From Bifidobacterium commune (lineage in GTDB: Bacteria; Actinomycetota; Actinomycetes; Actinomycetales; Bifidobacteriaceae), in assembly GCF_900094885.1 (NCBI RefSeq), contig NZ_FMBL01000002.1, forward strand, positions 194,697 to 258,696: a DNA stretch of 64,000 nucleotides, given 5' to 3'. This document shows positions 45,909 through 55,407 of the stretch, piece after piece. The translations under genes and the position numbers were made by a program. Numbering within the stretch: the first letter of the stretch is position 1; each line of letters opens with the position of its first letter. Below the pieces are notes generated by a model. The model saw only the letters and a program-made list of their open reading frames with translations. It was not told the DNA's origin and made no database searches.

Positions 45909-46403
45909 ATGGCTGAAACATTTAACGTTCTCGTCGAAATCCCGCGCGGGTCGAAGAACAAGTACGAAATGGACGAAGAAACCGGTCGCATCAAGCTCGA
46001 CCGCACGCTGTTTACCGCAATGGGCTATCCCGATGACTACGGCTACATTGAGGGAACCCTGGGCGAGGACGGCGATCCGCTCGATGCACTCGTGATGATT
46101 CCGAACTCCGTGTTCCCCGGCTGCGTGGTTGAGTGCCGCGCCGTGGGCCTGTACCACATGGAAGACGAAGAGGGTGGCGACGACAAGGTGCTGTGCGTGC
46201 CTGCAGACGTACGCTTCGATGACATCAAGGACGTCGACGACGTCAACAATTACCACAAGGCCGAAATCAAGCACTTCTTCGAGCAGTACAAAGCACTGGA
46301 GCCCGGCAAGGAAGTTATGCCCGGCGATTACTGGACCGGTGCTGCCGAAGCTGAAAAGGAAATCAATGCCGCTCGCGAGCGCCTCGCTGGTCAGGCAAAG
46401 TGA
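45909..46403 (+). CDS. ppa: Inorganic pyrophosphatase (family I)
   Basis: Hydrolyses pyrophosphate to phosphate, pulling nucleotide and aminoacyl-tRNA reactions forward in the cytoplasm. About 164 residues, the normal size. The Mg-binding signature DGDPLDALV, the N-terminal VEIPRGSKNKYEMDEETGRIKLDR and YPDDYGYIEGTL are intact. AAAGGAG stands upstream of ATG 45909. It is monocistronic, followed by a clear terminator. The 294-base gap after glgE holds a plausible promoter but no gene. Confidence 0.97.
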   Translation: MAETFNVLVEIPRGSKNKYEMDEETGRIKLDRTLFTAMGYPDDYGYIEGTLGEDGDPLDALVMIPNSVFPGCVVECRAVGLYHMEDEEGGDDKVLCVPADVRFDDIKDVDDVNNYHKAEIKHFFEQYKALEPGKEVMPGDYWTGAAEAEKEINAARERLAGQAK

Positions 46404-46491
46404 CATGTCTGATTTGAAAGACGAGCGATATCGCTTCAACGGCTACATCCACAGATAGCTGTCCGGATCAACCGCCTTTCCACGATTTGAG

Positions 46492-46530
46492 ACCGGAACG
46501 CGCAATATGCAGCGTTCCGGTTTTCTGTTT
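46492..46530 (+). terminator. Intrinsic terminator after ppa
   Basis: ACCGGAACGC (46492-46501) pairs with GCGTTCCGGT (46512-46521) and is followed by TTTCTGTTTC. Confidence 0.85.
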
Positions 46531-46758
46531 CTTGAATCATCCCAGATACCTAGGCTGTCGAGATCACCGATCCCCGAACCACCGACGATGCCGTCCAACC
46601 CACCCATATCGTTTAAGTCGTTTACAGCTTACGAAACAGTAAGCAACAACAGGAATCAAGCCATGACGGACAACAAAACGTAGCGCGCACCGACGGACAG
46701 AAAAAATTCCACGACATACATTCAAGCCTCGGACTATAGTGTTCCTCGTACAGATGGC

Positions 46759-46777
46759 ATGTGAACTGCGTTCACAT
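46759..46777 (+). promoter_or_regulatory. Hairpin in the long mntP leader
   Basis: ATGTGAAC (46759-46766) and GTTCACAT (46770-46777) form a perfect 8-bp stem with a 3-base loop. It is the only clear structure in the 420 bases between the ppa terminator and mntP. Genes of this family often have a manganese-sensing yybP-ykoY riboswitch upstream. The typical GGGGAGUAG core could not be matched here, only a weak AGGGAATTC after the hairpin. Confidence 0.4.
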
Positions 46778-46953
46778 AGGGAATTCAAAGCCGGATACGA
46801 ATAAGTCATCGGCAGTTCTCAATGCCCAACACGAGGCGCAGGCGGGATTGACCGTCGAGGCCCATCCGTGCACAGCAGATGTCAACGATTGCGGATTACG
46901 TCGTTGCCGAGCATGAAACCGCGGATGAACAACACGGAAGCGCACACCTACTG

Positions 46954-47523
46954 ATGATTATCGAAATTTTTCTTATCGCCGTGTCCGTTTCGATGGACGC
47001 TTTTGCCGTTGCCATCGGCAAGGGGCTGGCCACCAAGCGCGTAAAGCCCCTTAATGCACTCAAAACCGGACTTTGGTTCGGTGGATTTCAAGCGCTCTTC
47101 CCCGTCCTCGGCTACTTCTTCGCCTCGCTGTTCGGCAAATACCTCGAAGTTGTGGACCACTGGATTATCTTCGCCATGCTCGCATTGATCGGCGGCAACA
47201 TGATTCGCGAGGCGCTTGGAGAGCCCGAGGAGGACGCCAAGGAAACACCGCAGTTCGACTGGCGCCACATGGCTCCACTCGCGGTTGCATGCAGCATCGA
47301 TGCCTTTGCCGTTGGAGTCAGTTTCCAGTTCATGCCGATTAACATCTGGGTTGCAGCAGGCGTCATCGGCGTCATCACAGGGGCATTCTCGGTGGCCGGT
47401 CTTTACTTGGGCCACTTCATCGGCGTGAAATGGCAGCAGGTCGCACAGATCGGCGGCGGTGTCGTCCTGATTCTCATCGGTCTGAAAACACTGCTGGAAC
47501 ATCTCGGCTTCATCACCTGGTAA
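46954..47523 (+). CDS. mntP: Manganese efflux pump MntP
   Basis: About 189 residues, six membrane helices, exporting Mn(II). It has two internal repeats with the key acidic motif: VSVSMDAFAVAIGKGL in the first and VACSIDAFAVGVSFQ in the second, each with the Asp thought to bind Mn. A central DWRHMAPL linker and the C-terminal GGGVVLILIGLKTLLEHLGF helix complete the fold. ATG 46954 gives the family-standard start and length; an in-frame ATG at 46879 would add a 25-residue hydrophilic leader and cannot be excluded. Convergent with a membrane-protein gene across a bidirectional terminator. Confidence 0.92.
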   Translation: MIIEIFLIAVSVSMDAFAVAIGKGLATKRVKPLNALKTGLWFGGFQALFPVLGYFFASLFGKYLEVVDHWIIFAMLALIGGNMIREALGEPEEDAKETPQFDWRHMAPLAVACSIDAFAVGVSFQFMPINIWVAAGVIGVITGAFSVAGLYLGHFIGVKWQQVAQIGGGVVLILIGLKTLLEHLGFITW

Positions 47524-47594
47524 CTGCCCGGTTCACTTACCGTCAACAGCCGTGCCCTGCCTGATATCGCAGGTCAATTCGCATCAATTGCAAT

Positions 47595-47636
47595 CGGCCG
47601 CGCACGTCGTAGTCCAAGATACGACATGCGCGGCCG
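47595..47636. terminator. Bidirectional terminator between convergent genes
   Basis: A long hairpin: CGGCCGCGCA (47595-47604) with TGCGCGGCCG (47627-47636), plus inner GTCGTA (47606-47611) and TACGAC (47620-47625). A strong stem without a marked U tract. Confidence 0.7.
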
Positions 47637-47662
47637 AACGAATAACAGCCAGATGTCCTCCG

Positions 47663-48508
47663 TCAGCCGACGAAGAAAAGCAATGCGACCAGCGCCAGAA
47701 AAACGACGAACCCACCGCACATCACCGAAGCAAGACCCATGGCCGCGCACGATTGATGCGAACGGTCATGCTTGACCGGCACCGAGGATGAAACACTCAT
47801 AGAAGCAACATAATCCTTCCACCAGCGCGTTGACGCCCACGACAGTCCGGAGAACAAAACGATTGCAACCGCCAAGACAATCACTACGACCAGCGGGCCG
47901 TGCATTCCCCAGACATTGGTCCCGATGTAACGGAAGAGCAGCGGCGACAGAACCCATCCCGAACTGGCAACCAACGCAACATCAAGCATCAGACTGTGAG
48001 ACATGGAACGCACCATATCCGTGCGGTTCCGTCGCAGCATTTGCTGCAGGAAGCCCGCAACAACAAAGACAACAAGCGTCAAAAGCAGGGCGAACGCCCA
48101 AATCGCGTACAGGCTGTTCAACAGGGTTGGATAGATAGCAACAGCCGCGGCTCGGAACGTCCTACCGGCGGCATCCAACTGGTCGATTTCAGGCAAAGCA
48201 TCCATCACCATCAGCTGGGTGGCAAAAATCATGATGACCCCGCCAATCGCTCCCACAACGGCATCAACGACATTGCTATACAAAGGCCACATCCCCATGA
48301 TCGCAATCATCAAAATCAAGGCAGTCGCAGTTGAAATGCCGAGTGCGAACTGCCGGCCAACAAAGCAGGAAGCAAGCGAAGACACCGCAATGAGGGCATA
48401 AACGGCAATCTCAAGCATCACCATTCGCCTCGTCGACCCCTTCATCGCAGCGTCATTCAAGGGAGTTTCGGAGTCATTCACCGATTCCATAGTCTTCACA
48501 GTTCCCAT
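47663..48508 (-). CDS. Polytopic membrane protein of unknown function
   Basis: About 281 residues with seven to eight hydrophobic segments, beginning near residue 30. A hydrophilic N-terminus (1-28) and a short polar segment before the last helix (HDRSHQSCAAMG) face the cytoplasm. No transporter or enzyme motif is visible. The start is uncertain: ATG 48508, GTG 48499 or ATG 48490 all lie within six codons. Divergent from glnR, with a 376-base gap between them. It stands alone. Confidence 0.7.
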   Translation of the reverse strand: MGTVKTMESVNDSETPLNDAAMKGSTRRMVMLEIAVYALIAVSSLASCFVGRQFALGISTATALILMIAIMGMWPLYSNVVDAVVGAIGGVIMIFATQLMVMDALPEIDQLDAAGRTFRAAAVAIYPTLLNSLYAIWAFALLLTLVVFVVAGFLQQMLRRNRTDMVRSMSHSLMLDVALVASSGWVLSPLLFRYIGTNVWGMHGPLVVVIVLAVAIVLFSGLSWASTRWWKDYVASMSVSSSVPVKHDRSHQSCAAMGLASVMCGGFVVFLALVALLFFVG

Positions 48509-48731
48509 CCTTTTCGCTTAAGCCCGCAGCGAGCGCAATGTTCCGTCATTGTCGTTCACAGCAATAACCATCGTGAATTGCATCCCGCCTTACTTTCTCA
48601 TCTGTGCCATTGTAGACACGGAAATCCGGTCATCCAAAGTCCTGCCGCCCAATCGTTTGCGGAATTTCAAAGCCATTGAAACCCCGACGTAACACCGCCG
48701 ACACATACAGGGGTTTCCATAGGGCTATATG

Positions 48732-48762
48732 GTACCTGCCTGTGTCCACAACCGGCAGGTAC
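48732..48762 (+). promoter_or_regulatory. Hairpin upstream of glnR
   Basis: GTACCTGCC (48732-48740) and GGCAGGTAC (48754-48762) form a perfect 9-bp stem with a 13-base loop, 122 bases before the glnR start. The rest of the 48509-48884 gap shows nothing else recognisable. It may be a leader structure or an operator. Confidence 0.45.
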
Positions 48763-48884
48763 AATGCATGAATACTGCATGAACCCCAATGATGCCCCTT
48801 TTGGTGTCAAGCTATGCGCTAACCGGTCGTCAACGGACGGGTTGATGAAGCCTTTGAGGTCGTGCTTGAGCAGAAAGGGGCTCA

Positions 48885-49667
48885 ATGACGGATTTGACGT
48901 TGATGACGATGGCCCCTCGTCCTGCAGGAGTTTTGCCAAGCCTTACGCTGCTCTCCTATCGCGTACGGGTGCTGCCGATGGAAGCGGCGAGCATTGTGAA
49001 ACTGCCGGAAAACACCATTCTTTTCCTCGACGCCCGGGACGATCTGGCCAATGCCAAAACGCTGTGCAATCTCATTCATGCTTCTGGACTCGCAGTCCCT
49101 GTAATTCCTGTCGTCACCGAAGGCGGATTCGCCGCCATCAATCTCCAGTGGGGTGTGGCGGACGTGGTGGTCAGCAACGCTTCACCAGCCGAGGTCGAGG
49201 GCCGGTTGCGACTGGTTTCGGAACGTTGCCGCTCGGTTCCTTCGGCGTCACGCACCACACACAACACCAGCGACAACGAAGAAAGCGGACGAATCCGTTC
49301 CGGCGATCTGGTGGTGGATACCAACGGCTACACCACAACGCTCAACGGCGAACCGGTCAATCTGGCATACAAAGAATTCGAGCTGCTCAAATATCTGGTC
49401 CAGCATCCGCACCGGGTCTTTACCCGCGCCCAGCTGCTGCAAGAGGTGTGGGGCTATGACTATTACGGCGGCACACGTACCGTCGATGTCCACGTACGTC
49501 GTCTGCGCGCCAAGCTCGGCGGTGAATACGAACATCTGATTGGCACGGTACGCAACGTCGGCTACCGTTTCGACCCGCCGGAAGATGGTGCGTCGAACGG
49601 CGATGACGACGTCCAGGGCAGCGACGATGCCGGCGAGGAAAACAACTGCGCAGACGGTGATGCCTGA
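48885..49667 (+). CDS. glnR: GlnR-type orphan response regulator
   Basis: About 260 residues. It aligns by eye with actinobacterial GlnR over its length. The N-terminal receiver-like domain has LPSLTLLSYRVRVLP, FLDARDDLANAKTLCNLI, PVVTEGGFAAINLQWGVADVVVSNASPAEVEGRLRL. The OmpR-type winged helix has NLAYKEFELLKYLVQHPHRVFTRAQLLQEVWGYDYYGGTRTVDVHVRRLRAKLG. No sensor kinase gene is adjacent, as expected for GlnR, which controls nitrogen-assimilation genes such as glnA and amtB. The conserved Asp sits in LDARDD. A short acidic tail is present. ATG 48885 follows AAAGGGG. Confidence 0.9.
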   Translation: MTDLTLMTMAPRPAGVLPSLTLLSYRVRVLPMEAASIVKLPENTILFLDARDDLANAKTLCNLIHASGLAVPVIPVVTEGGFAAINLQWGVADVVVSNASPAEVEGRLRLVSERCRSVPSASRTTHNTSDNEESGRIRSGDLVVDTNGYTTTLNGEPVNLAYKEFELLKYLVQHPHRVFTRAQLLQEVWGYDYYGGTRTVDVHVRRLRAKLGGEYEHLIGTVRNVGYRFDPPEDGASNGDDDVQGSDDAGEENNCADGDA

Positions 49668-49826
49668 CGATGGCGGGCCGCTTGGATCGTCGTGCCGCGC
49701 ATCATCAAATCGACACGGAACACCTAGGGCACTGATACAGATGAGGCACACAGGCCGCAACCAGCGGAGCGCAATCCGGCCGGTTCAGCCCTGCCCATGC
49801 AGGCATAGCGAAAGGAACGAAAAGCC

Positions 49827-50495
49827 ATGCCAAGGGAAACCACGCAGCAACGCAGTGATCGCATCCACGCCGAATACGCTGTGCTGTGTCGGATGTTCCC
49901 CGAAGCGATCTGCACACTCGACTTCCAGACACCGTTCCAACTGCTCGTCGCCACCGTTCTGAGCGCACAGACCACGGATGTAAGGGTCAACAGCGTCACA
50001 CCAGAACTGTTCAGCAACTACGGCACCCCAGAAACACTTGCGGTGGCCAATCCGGAGCACATCGAAGACATCATTCATCCGCTGGGCTTCTACCACACGA
50101 AGTCAGCTCATATCATCAAACTCGCTAACCAAATCGTCAGCGATTTCAACGGTATTGTGCCACAAACCATGGAAGAGCTGACCAAACTCGCCGGCGTCGG
50201 GCGTAAAACGGCGAACGTCGTTTTGGGTGATGCGTTTGATGTTCCTGGGTTCCCCGTCGACACGCATGTCATCCGTGTGACGGGACGCTTGCGTTGGCGC
50301 ACCGATTGGCGTGACAAGCACCCCGATCCGGTTAAGGTCGAAAAAGAAATCACCCAATATTTCGAACCGTCGGAGTGGTCGGATCTTTCACATCGACTCA
50401 TTCTTTTCGGACGCACCGTCTGTACGGCCCGCAACCCCGACTGCGAATCGTGCCTGCTGAACGATACATGCCCAAGCGCCGGGCATCCGCTCTGA
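49827..50495 (+). CDS. nth: Endonuclease III (DNA glycosylase/AP lyase)
   Basis: Removes oxidised pyrimidines and nicks abasic sites in base-excision repair. About 222 residues. The helix-hairpin-helix with catalytic Lys reads LAGVGRKTANVVLGDAF, and the catalytic Asp lies in FPVDTHVIRVTGRL. The C-terminal [4Fe-4S] cluster ligands are present: Cx6Cx2Cx5C in VCTARNPDCESCLLNDTC. ATG 49827 follows AAAGGAA. It lies 160 bases after glnR. Confidence 0.96.
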   Translation: MPRETTQQRSDRIHAEYAVLCRMFPEAICTLDFQTPFQLLVATVLSAQTTDVRVNSVTPELFSNYGTPETLAVANPEHIEDIIHPLGFYHTKSAHIIKLANQIVSDFNGIVPQTMEELTKLAGVGRKTANVVLGDAFDVPGFPVDTHVIRVTGRLRWRTDWRDKHPDPVKVEKEITQYFEPSEWSDLSHRLILFGRTVCTARNPDCESCLLNDTCPSAGHPL

Positions 50496-50499
50496 TGCC

Positions 50500-50700
50500 A
50501 TGAAAACACCAACCAACGGCCTGCCATTGAGGCCCGCCCAAGAACTAGTAAACATGCGCCGCCATCGTTTCCGCCATTCGCAACAACAAACCACCGAAGC
50601 TTTAACTCGACAACAACACCTCGCCTCTCGCAACGAAACCAACCTGCGTCTGCGTACGGAATTCGGGCAACCAATGCCCCAGACTGACATTTTTGGATGA
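50500..50700 (+). CDS. Small hypothetical ORF after nth
   Basis: 66 codons, starting 4 bases after the nth stop, with no independent ribosome site. The product is polar, rich in Gln, Arg and Thr, with no motif. It could be translated by coupling to nth, but codon use alone does not establish it as a gene. Confidence 0.3.
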   Translation: MKTPTNGLPLRPAQELVNMRRHRFRHSQQQTTEALTRQQHLASRNETNLRLRTEFGQPMPQTDIFG

Positions 50701-50742
50701 TTGTCAGCAATCGTTCAGGACCAGATAGTAAGGTAATAGCTC

Positions 50743-52272
50743 ATGTCAAGACACGCACAACGCTCAAACGCACCAGTAAAGAGTCTGGTGTTCGTCGTTG
50801 TTGCCTTCATATTGATCGCTTCCGCCGGCTTCACTCTGATCCGTTGGAACAGGAACTCAGACAATATGACGATTGCGCTCCATTCCGGTTCGGAAGTGAC
50901 GGTTGGATTGGACAGCACAGCGCCGAAATCACTCGACATTCGGACGACACCGGGCAAGGAGCTGGATCAGACCCTGCTTGGAAATGTTTACGAAACGCTG
51001 ATCGGACGTGATGAAAACAACAGACTTGTTCCCTCAATCGCAAAAAGCTGGAAAGTTTCCAAGGATGGGCTCGATTACACGTTCACGTTGAACAACGATA
51101 TGCGCTTCGCCAACGGCAACGCACTCGACTCCACCGATGTGGTCTATTCGCTGCAACAGATCATCCAAAACAACTTTGTGGGCGCCCAAGACCTGTCGGA
51201 TCTCAAAACCGTCAAGAACCCCGACACCTCCACTGTGCAGATTACGCTCAACAACCCCAATCCGAGATTGTTACGAGCGTTGTCATCACGGGCGGGAATC
51301 GTGTATGATGCGAATTCCAACACCAACTACGCCAAGCAGACATGCGGAAGCGGTCCCTTCACCGTACGAAGCTTCGACCCGGGCAGTTCCATCGTCCTCG
51401 CGCGAAATTCCATGTATTGGAAGGACCAAGCCGCAAGCTCACAGATAACGATCCGCCATTACAGCGATGCCGACGCCCTTCACGCTGCACTCAACAGCAG
51501 AGAAATTCAACTGGCCGTCCTGCGCCCCTCTGACTCACCGCAGCCGTTCAAGGAAAGCAAAAACGTCACCGTTGCAAAGGGATTGACGACATCCAAGGTG
51601 GTGCTGGCCCTGAACAACAATGCCGATTCGATTTTTTCCGACAGCCATGCGCGCAAAGCGGTTCGTTATATCATCGACAACAAGAAGATAGCCCAAAATC
51701 AGCCCAATGCAGCCTCCGCATTAAGCGGTCCCATCAGTCCGCTCGAGCCAGGCTACGATGATTTGTCTGAACTTTTCCCTCACAACCTCACCGAGGGACA
51801 GAACGACATCAGCTATTTCAGCCCCTCCTACATCGGCACTATCACACTTCTGGTGCCGAATGAGTACGCTTCCCTCGGGCAACAAGTTGCCGACCAGCTT
51901 AAGAACACACGGCTCAATCCCGTGGTTCAGGTAGTCGACGACCAAATGTTCGCGCAACGAATCGCAGCGGGCGATTACAAAATGGCGATTACCTCGATGG
52001 GGGGCTTCAACGATACCGGAGCGTTCGCCAACGGAGCCTTCGGCTATCAGAACGGTCAGGCCCAGCAGGATTACCGCAAGGCGCTAGCCTCCACCAATGA
52101 CGTCGATTATCAGACCAACCTGCGCGCATACTCAAAAACCGTAAGTGCCGACGCCGCCAGTGCTTGGCTTTACACGGAAAGCAGCATGGTCGCCACAAAA
52201 GACAACGTCACCGGTTATCCGGAAAACATGACCGACGAACTCCTGCCATTGCACAACATAAGGCTAAAGTAG
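50743..52272 (+). CDS. Family 5 (peptide-type) extracellular solute-binding protein
   Basis: About 509 residues. An N-terminal hydrophobic segment (15-33) is followed by the SBP_bac_5 fold: PKSLDIRTTPGKELDQTLLGNVYETLIGRDENNRLVPSIAKSWKVSKDGLDYTFTLNNDMRFANGNALDSTDVVYSLQ is the classic family opening. Family members bind oligopeptides, nickel or sugars for an ABC importer. There is no lipobox Cys after the membrane segment, so the protein is tethered by an uncleaved helix or released. No permease or ATPase gene is adjacent, so it works with a transporter encoded elsewhere. Confidence 0.88.
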   Translation: MSRHAQRSNAPVKSLVFVVVAFILIASAGFTLIRWNRNSDNMTIALHSGSEVTVGLDSTAPKSLDIRTTPGKELDQTLLGNVYETLIGRDENNRLVPSIAKSWKVSKDGLDYTFTLNNDMRFANGNALDSTDVVYSLQQIIQNNFVGAQDLSDLKTVKNPDTSTVQITLNNPNPRLLRALSSRAGIVYDANSNTNYAKQTCGSGPFTVRSFDPGSSIVLARNSMYWKDQAASSQITIRHYSDADALHAALNSREIQLAVLRPSDSPQPFKESKNVTVAKGLTTSKVVLALNNNADSIFSDSHARKAVRYIIDNKKIAQNQPNAASALSGPISPLEPGYDDLSELFPHNLTEGQNDISYFSPSYIGTITLLVPNEYASLGQQVADQLKNTRLNPVVQVVDDQMFAQRIAAGDYKMAITSMGGFNDTGAFANGAFGYQNGQAQQDYRKALASTNDVDYQTNLRAYSKTVSADAASAWLYTESSMVATKDNVTGYPENMTDELLPLHNIRLK

Positions 52273-52394
52273 TTTCAATCTCACGGGTTGCCGATACGAC
52301 CTTTTCTCATCGCTTCGTAGCACGATTTCTTTTTCGTCCGTATCAGTGAGCAACCCTTCGTTGATGTCACTGTTTCTTTCTAACATTGGGTCTT

Positions 52395-55142
52395 ATGACT
52401 GATCAGGACAATAGCACTATCAACGCAAGCCTTTCACCGCTCCCCGACAGAGTCGGCGTGGACGGCCTGGAAGACAAATGGCGCACCGAATGGGACGGCG
52501 ACGGCACCTACCATTTTGACATCCCGCGCGACGGAAACGGTGAACCGGACCGCAAGGCCGTTTACTCCATCGACACCCCGCCTCCCACCGTTTCCGGTAG
52601 CCTGCACGTAGGTCATGTTTTCTCTTATACCCACACCGATGTCATCGCCCGTTACGAGCGCATGAAGGGCAAGCACGTCTTCTACCCAATGGGTTGGGAC
52701 GACAACGGTCTGCCCACCGAACGCCGTGTGCAGAACTACTACGGTGTGCGCGTGGATACCTCGTTGAAGTACGATCCTGATTTCAAGCCGCCGTTTGAGG
52801 GAACGCAAGGCAAGAAACTGGACGCTCGCGACCAGGTGCCGGTGAGCCGTAAGAACTTCGTTGAGCTGTGCGAACGGTTGACCAAGGAAGACGAAAAGCT
52901 GTTCGAGGAGCTGTGGCGCTCCTTGGGCATGTCCATCGACTGGCGTCAGACCTACAACACCATCGGCAAGATGCCGCAGCGTGTGGCTCAGAAGGCGTTC
53001 CTGCGCAACCTTGCACGCGGCGAGGCCTATCAGAAGGATGCGCCCGGCCTGTGGGACGTCACCTTCCAGACCGCAGTGGCACAGGCTGAGCTGGAAAGCC
53101 GAGAATACGACGGCTTCTACCATCGAATCGCATTCCGCTTCGAGGACGGCACGCCTCTGTACATCGAGACCACGCGTCCCGAATTGCTGCCCGCCTGCGG
53201 CGCTCTGATCGCCAACCCTGACGACGAACGCTACCAAAAGTACTTTGGCGAGTATGTCTACTCACCACTGTTCAAGGTGAAGGTTCCGGTTCTCGCCCAC
53301 CCCGCCGCCGAAATGGACAAGGGCGCGGGCATCGCGATGTGCTGCACCTTCGGAGACCAGACCGATATCGAATGGTGGCGTGATCTGAGCCTGCCTACCC
53401 GTCCGATCATCCAACGCAACGGCCGTATCATCGCGGACGTGCCGGATTGGATTACCGACGAAAGCGGCAAGGCCATCTTCGAAGAAATGGAAAGCAAAAC
53501 CACCTTCTCTGCTCGCAAGGTCGTCGTAGATTACCTGCGCGAATCCGGCGACTTGGATGGCGAACCGAAGCCGACCAAACGTATGACGAACTTCTATGAA
53601 AAGGGTGACAAACCGCTTGAAATCGTGACTTCACGCCAGTGGTACATCAAGAACGGCGGCACCGACATGAAGCTTCGCGCAGAACTGTTGGAACGCGGCA
53701 AGGAACTGCAATTCCACCCAGATTTCATGCGCGTGCGCTATGAGAACTGGGTCAACGGCCTCAACGGCGATTGGTTGATTTCACGCCAACGCTTCTTCGG
53801 CGTCCCCTTCCCGCTGTGGTATCCGATCGACGCGAACGGCGAGACGGATTACAACCATCCGATCACCCCTTCGGAGGATCGCCTGCCGATCGACCCGACC
53901 AACGACACTCCCGAAGGCTTCTCGGAAGACCAGCGCGATGTGCCCGGCGGATTCACGGCCGAGCAAGACATCATGGACACCTGGGCCACTTCCTCGCTTA
54001 CTCCGCAAATTGTCACGCACTGGGAAGAGCCCGATCAGGGAAGCAAGGATCTGTTCAAGGCCACGTTCCCGATGGATCTGCGCCCGCAAGGCCAGGACAT
54101 CATCCGCACATGGCTCTTCAGCACAGTCGATCGCGCACAGCTTGAGAACAAGTGCCTGCCATGGGAGCATGCCGCGCTTTCGGGCTGGATTCTCGATCCC
54201 GACCACAAGAAGATGTCGAAATCCAAGGGCAACGTGGTCGTACCAAAGGAACCGATAGACAAGTACGGTGCCGACGCAGTGCGATACTGGGCCGCTTCCG
54301 CCAAGCTCGGTCTAGACGCCACCTATGACGAGGGACAGATGAAGATCGGCCGTCGTCTTGCAATCAAGCTGCTCAACGCCACCAAGTTCGCTCTAGCCAT
54401 CGGCCGTGAAGACGAGAACCATCACGTCGGTTCCGCTGCAAACATCGCTTGGAATCCGGCGGACGTCACCGAGCCGCTCGACCGCGCGGTGATGAAGCGT
54501 CTGGCTTCCGTCGTTCGCGAGGCGACCGCTTCGATGGACGCATACGAGCATTCCAAGGCTCTCGAAACCATCGAAACCTTCTTCTGGCAGTTCTGCGACG
54601 ATTACATTGAGCTGGTGAAGAACCGCGCTTACGGCACCGCCGATTCCACCGACCAGCCCCCTTCAGAGGCGGCCGTGAAGTCCGCCCGCACCACGCTGGG
54701 CTTGGGACTCGAGGCCTTTGCACGTCTCTTCGCGCCGTATCTGCCGTTCGCCACCGAAGAGGTCTGGCACTGGATGCACGCTGGAGAAGGTTCGGTCCAC
54801 ACCGCCGCTTGGCCGACAGCCGACCTATATAAGGCTGCGGCAGCGGATGCCGACCCGAACACGCTCATTTGGGCCGGCAAGGCATTGGCTGAGCTTCGCG
54901 GTTTGAAGTCGCAGGCCAAAGTTTCCATGAAAACGCCGATTCTCAAGGCAACCCTGAACGCGTCGGAAGCCGGCAAGAAGGCCGTCGAATCAAGCTTAAT
55001 CGACATCGCAGAAGCAGGCAAGGTCACCGGTCCGCTTACAGTCGCACTCGACGAGTCGAGTGACACCAGCGACGGTGATATCACCGTCAAGGTCAGCGAT
55101 TCCGAGCTCGGCGAACCTCCGGCCAAGAAGCCCAAGAACTAA
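52395..55142 (+). CDS. valS: Valyl-tRNA synthetase
   Basis: About 915 residues, class I. The HIGH-type motif is PPPTVSGSLHVGHVFSYTHTDV and the KMSKS motif is HKKMSKSKGNVV. The large CP1 editing domain lies between them (YIETTRPELLPACGALIANPDDERY with the editing Thr-rich motif). The anticodon-binding helical domain contains AYEHSKALETIETFFWQFCDDYIEL. The terminal coiled coil common in ValRS is short. ATG 52395 is chosen (MTDQDN); a TTG three codons earlier is possible. No T-box was recognised in the 122-base leader. Confidence 0.97.
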   Translation: MTDQDNSTINASLSPLPDRVGVDGLEDKWRTEWDGDGTYHFDIPRDGNGEPDRKAVYSIDTPPPTVSGSLHVGHVFSYTHTDVIARYERMKGKHVFYPMGWDDNGLPTERRVQNYYGVRVDTSLKYDPDFKPPFEGTQGKKLDARDQVPVSRKNFVELCERLTKEDEKLFEELWRSLGMSIDWRQTYNTIGKMPQRVAQKAFLRNLARGEAYQKDAPGLWDVTFQTAVAQAELESREYDGFYHRIAFRFEDGTPLYIETTRPELLPACGALIANPDDERYQKYFGEYVYSPLFKVKVPVLAHPAAEMDKGAGIAMCCTFGDQTDIEWWRDLSLPTRPIIQRNGRIIADVPDWITDESGKAIFEEMESKTTFSARKVVVDYLRESGDLDGEPKPTKRMTNFYEKGDKPLEIVTSRQWYIKNGGTDMKLRAELLERGKELQFHPDFMRVRYENWVNGLNGDWLISRQRFFGVPFPLWYPIDANGETDYNHPITPSEDRLPIDPTNDTPEGFSEDQRDVPGGFTAEQDIMDTWATSSLTPQIVTHWEEPDQGSKDLFKATFPMDLRPQGQDIIRTWLFSTVDRAQLENKCLPWEHAALSGWILDPDHKKMSKSKGNVVVPKEPIDKYGADAVRYWAASAKLGLDATYDEGQMKIGRRLAIKLLNATKFALAIGREDENHHVGSAANIAWNPADVTEPLDRAVMKRLASVVREATASMDAYEHSKALETIETFFWQFCDDYIELVKNRAYGTADSTDQPPSEAAVKSARTTLGLGLEAFARLFAPYLPFATEEVWHWMHAGEGSVHTAAWPTADLYKAAAADADPNTLIWAGKALAELRGLKSQAKVSMKTPILKATLNASEAGKKAVESSLIDIAEAGKVTGPLTVALDESSDTSDGDITVKVSDSELGEPPAKKPKN

Positions 55143-55173
55143 TGGGCTACGCCGCAAGGCACATAACGAGATA

Positions 55174-55215
55174 AAGAAGGGACTGCACTGATTGAAAGTG
55201 CAGCCCCTTCTTTTG
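55174..55215 (+). terminator. Intrinsic terminator after valS
   Basis: AGAAGGG-CTGCACT pairs with AGTGCAG-CCCTTCT across a 7-base loop, followed by TTTTG. One A/C mismatch interrupts the stem. The stem also has an A run on the far side, so it may serve the convergent chorismate mutase transcript. Confidence 0.85.
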
Positions 55216-55407
55216 TTTATCGTGTGCGTAGCAATCTATCGTTCCACGCCAGCACTGCCTTCATCTTCAGAAGGCATTAGGCTCGGCCATCCAAGTCGGC
55301 AGGAAAACTACAGACAGCTTCACACAGATCCATCAGTATCCCGACCTAGGATGCAAACCCATTGCCAGATGCAGTGCCAGATTCCCTACCAGACCCAACG
55401 CAAGTCC

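Noticed and set aside
47552..47791. A plus-strand ORF of 79 codons over the mntP terminator
   Set aside because: It runs through a strong bidirectional hairpin and overlaps the end of the convergent membrane-protein gene; no ribosome site or motif.
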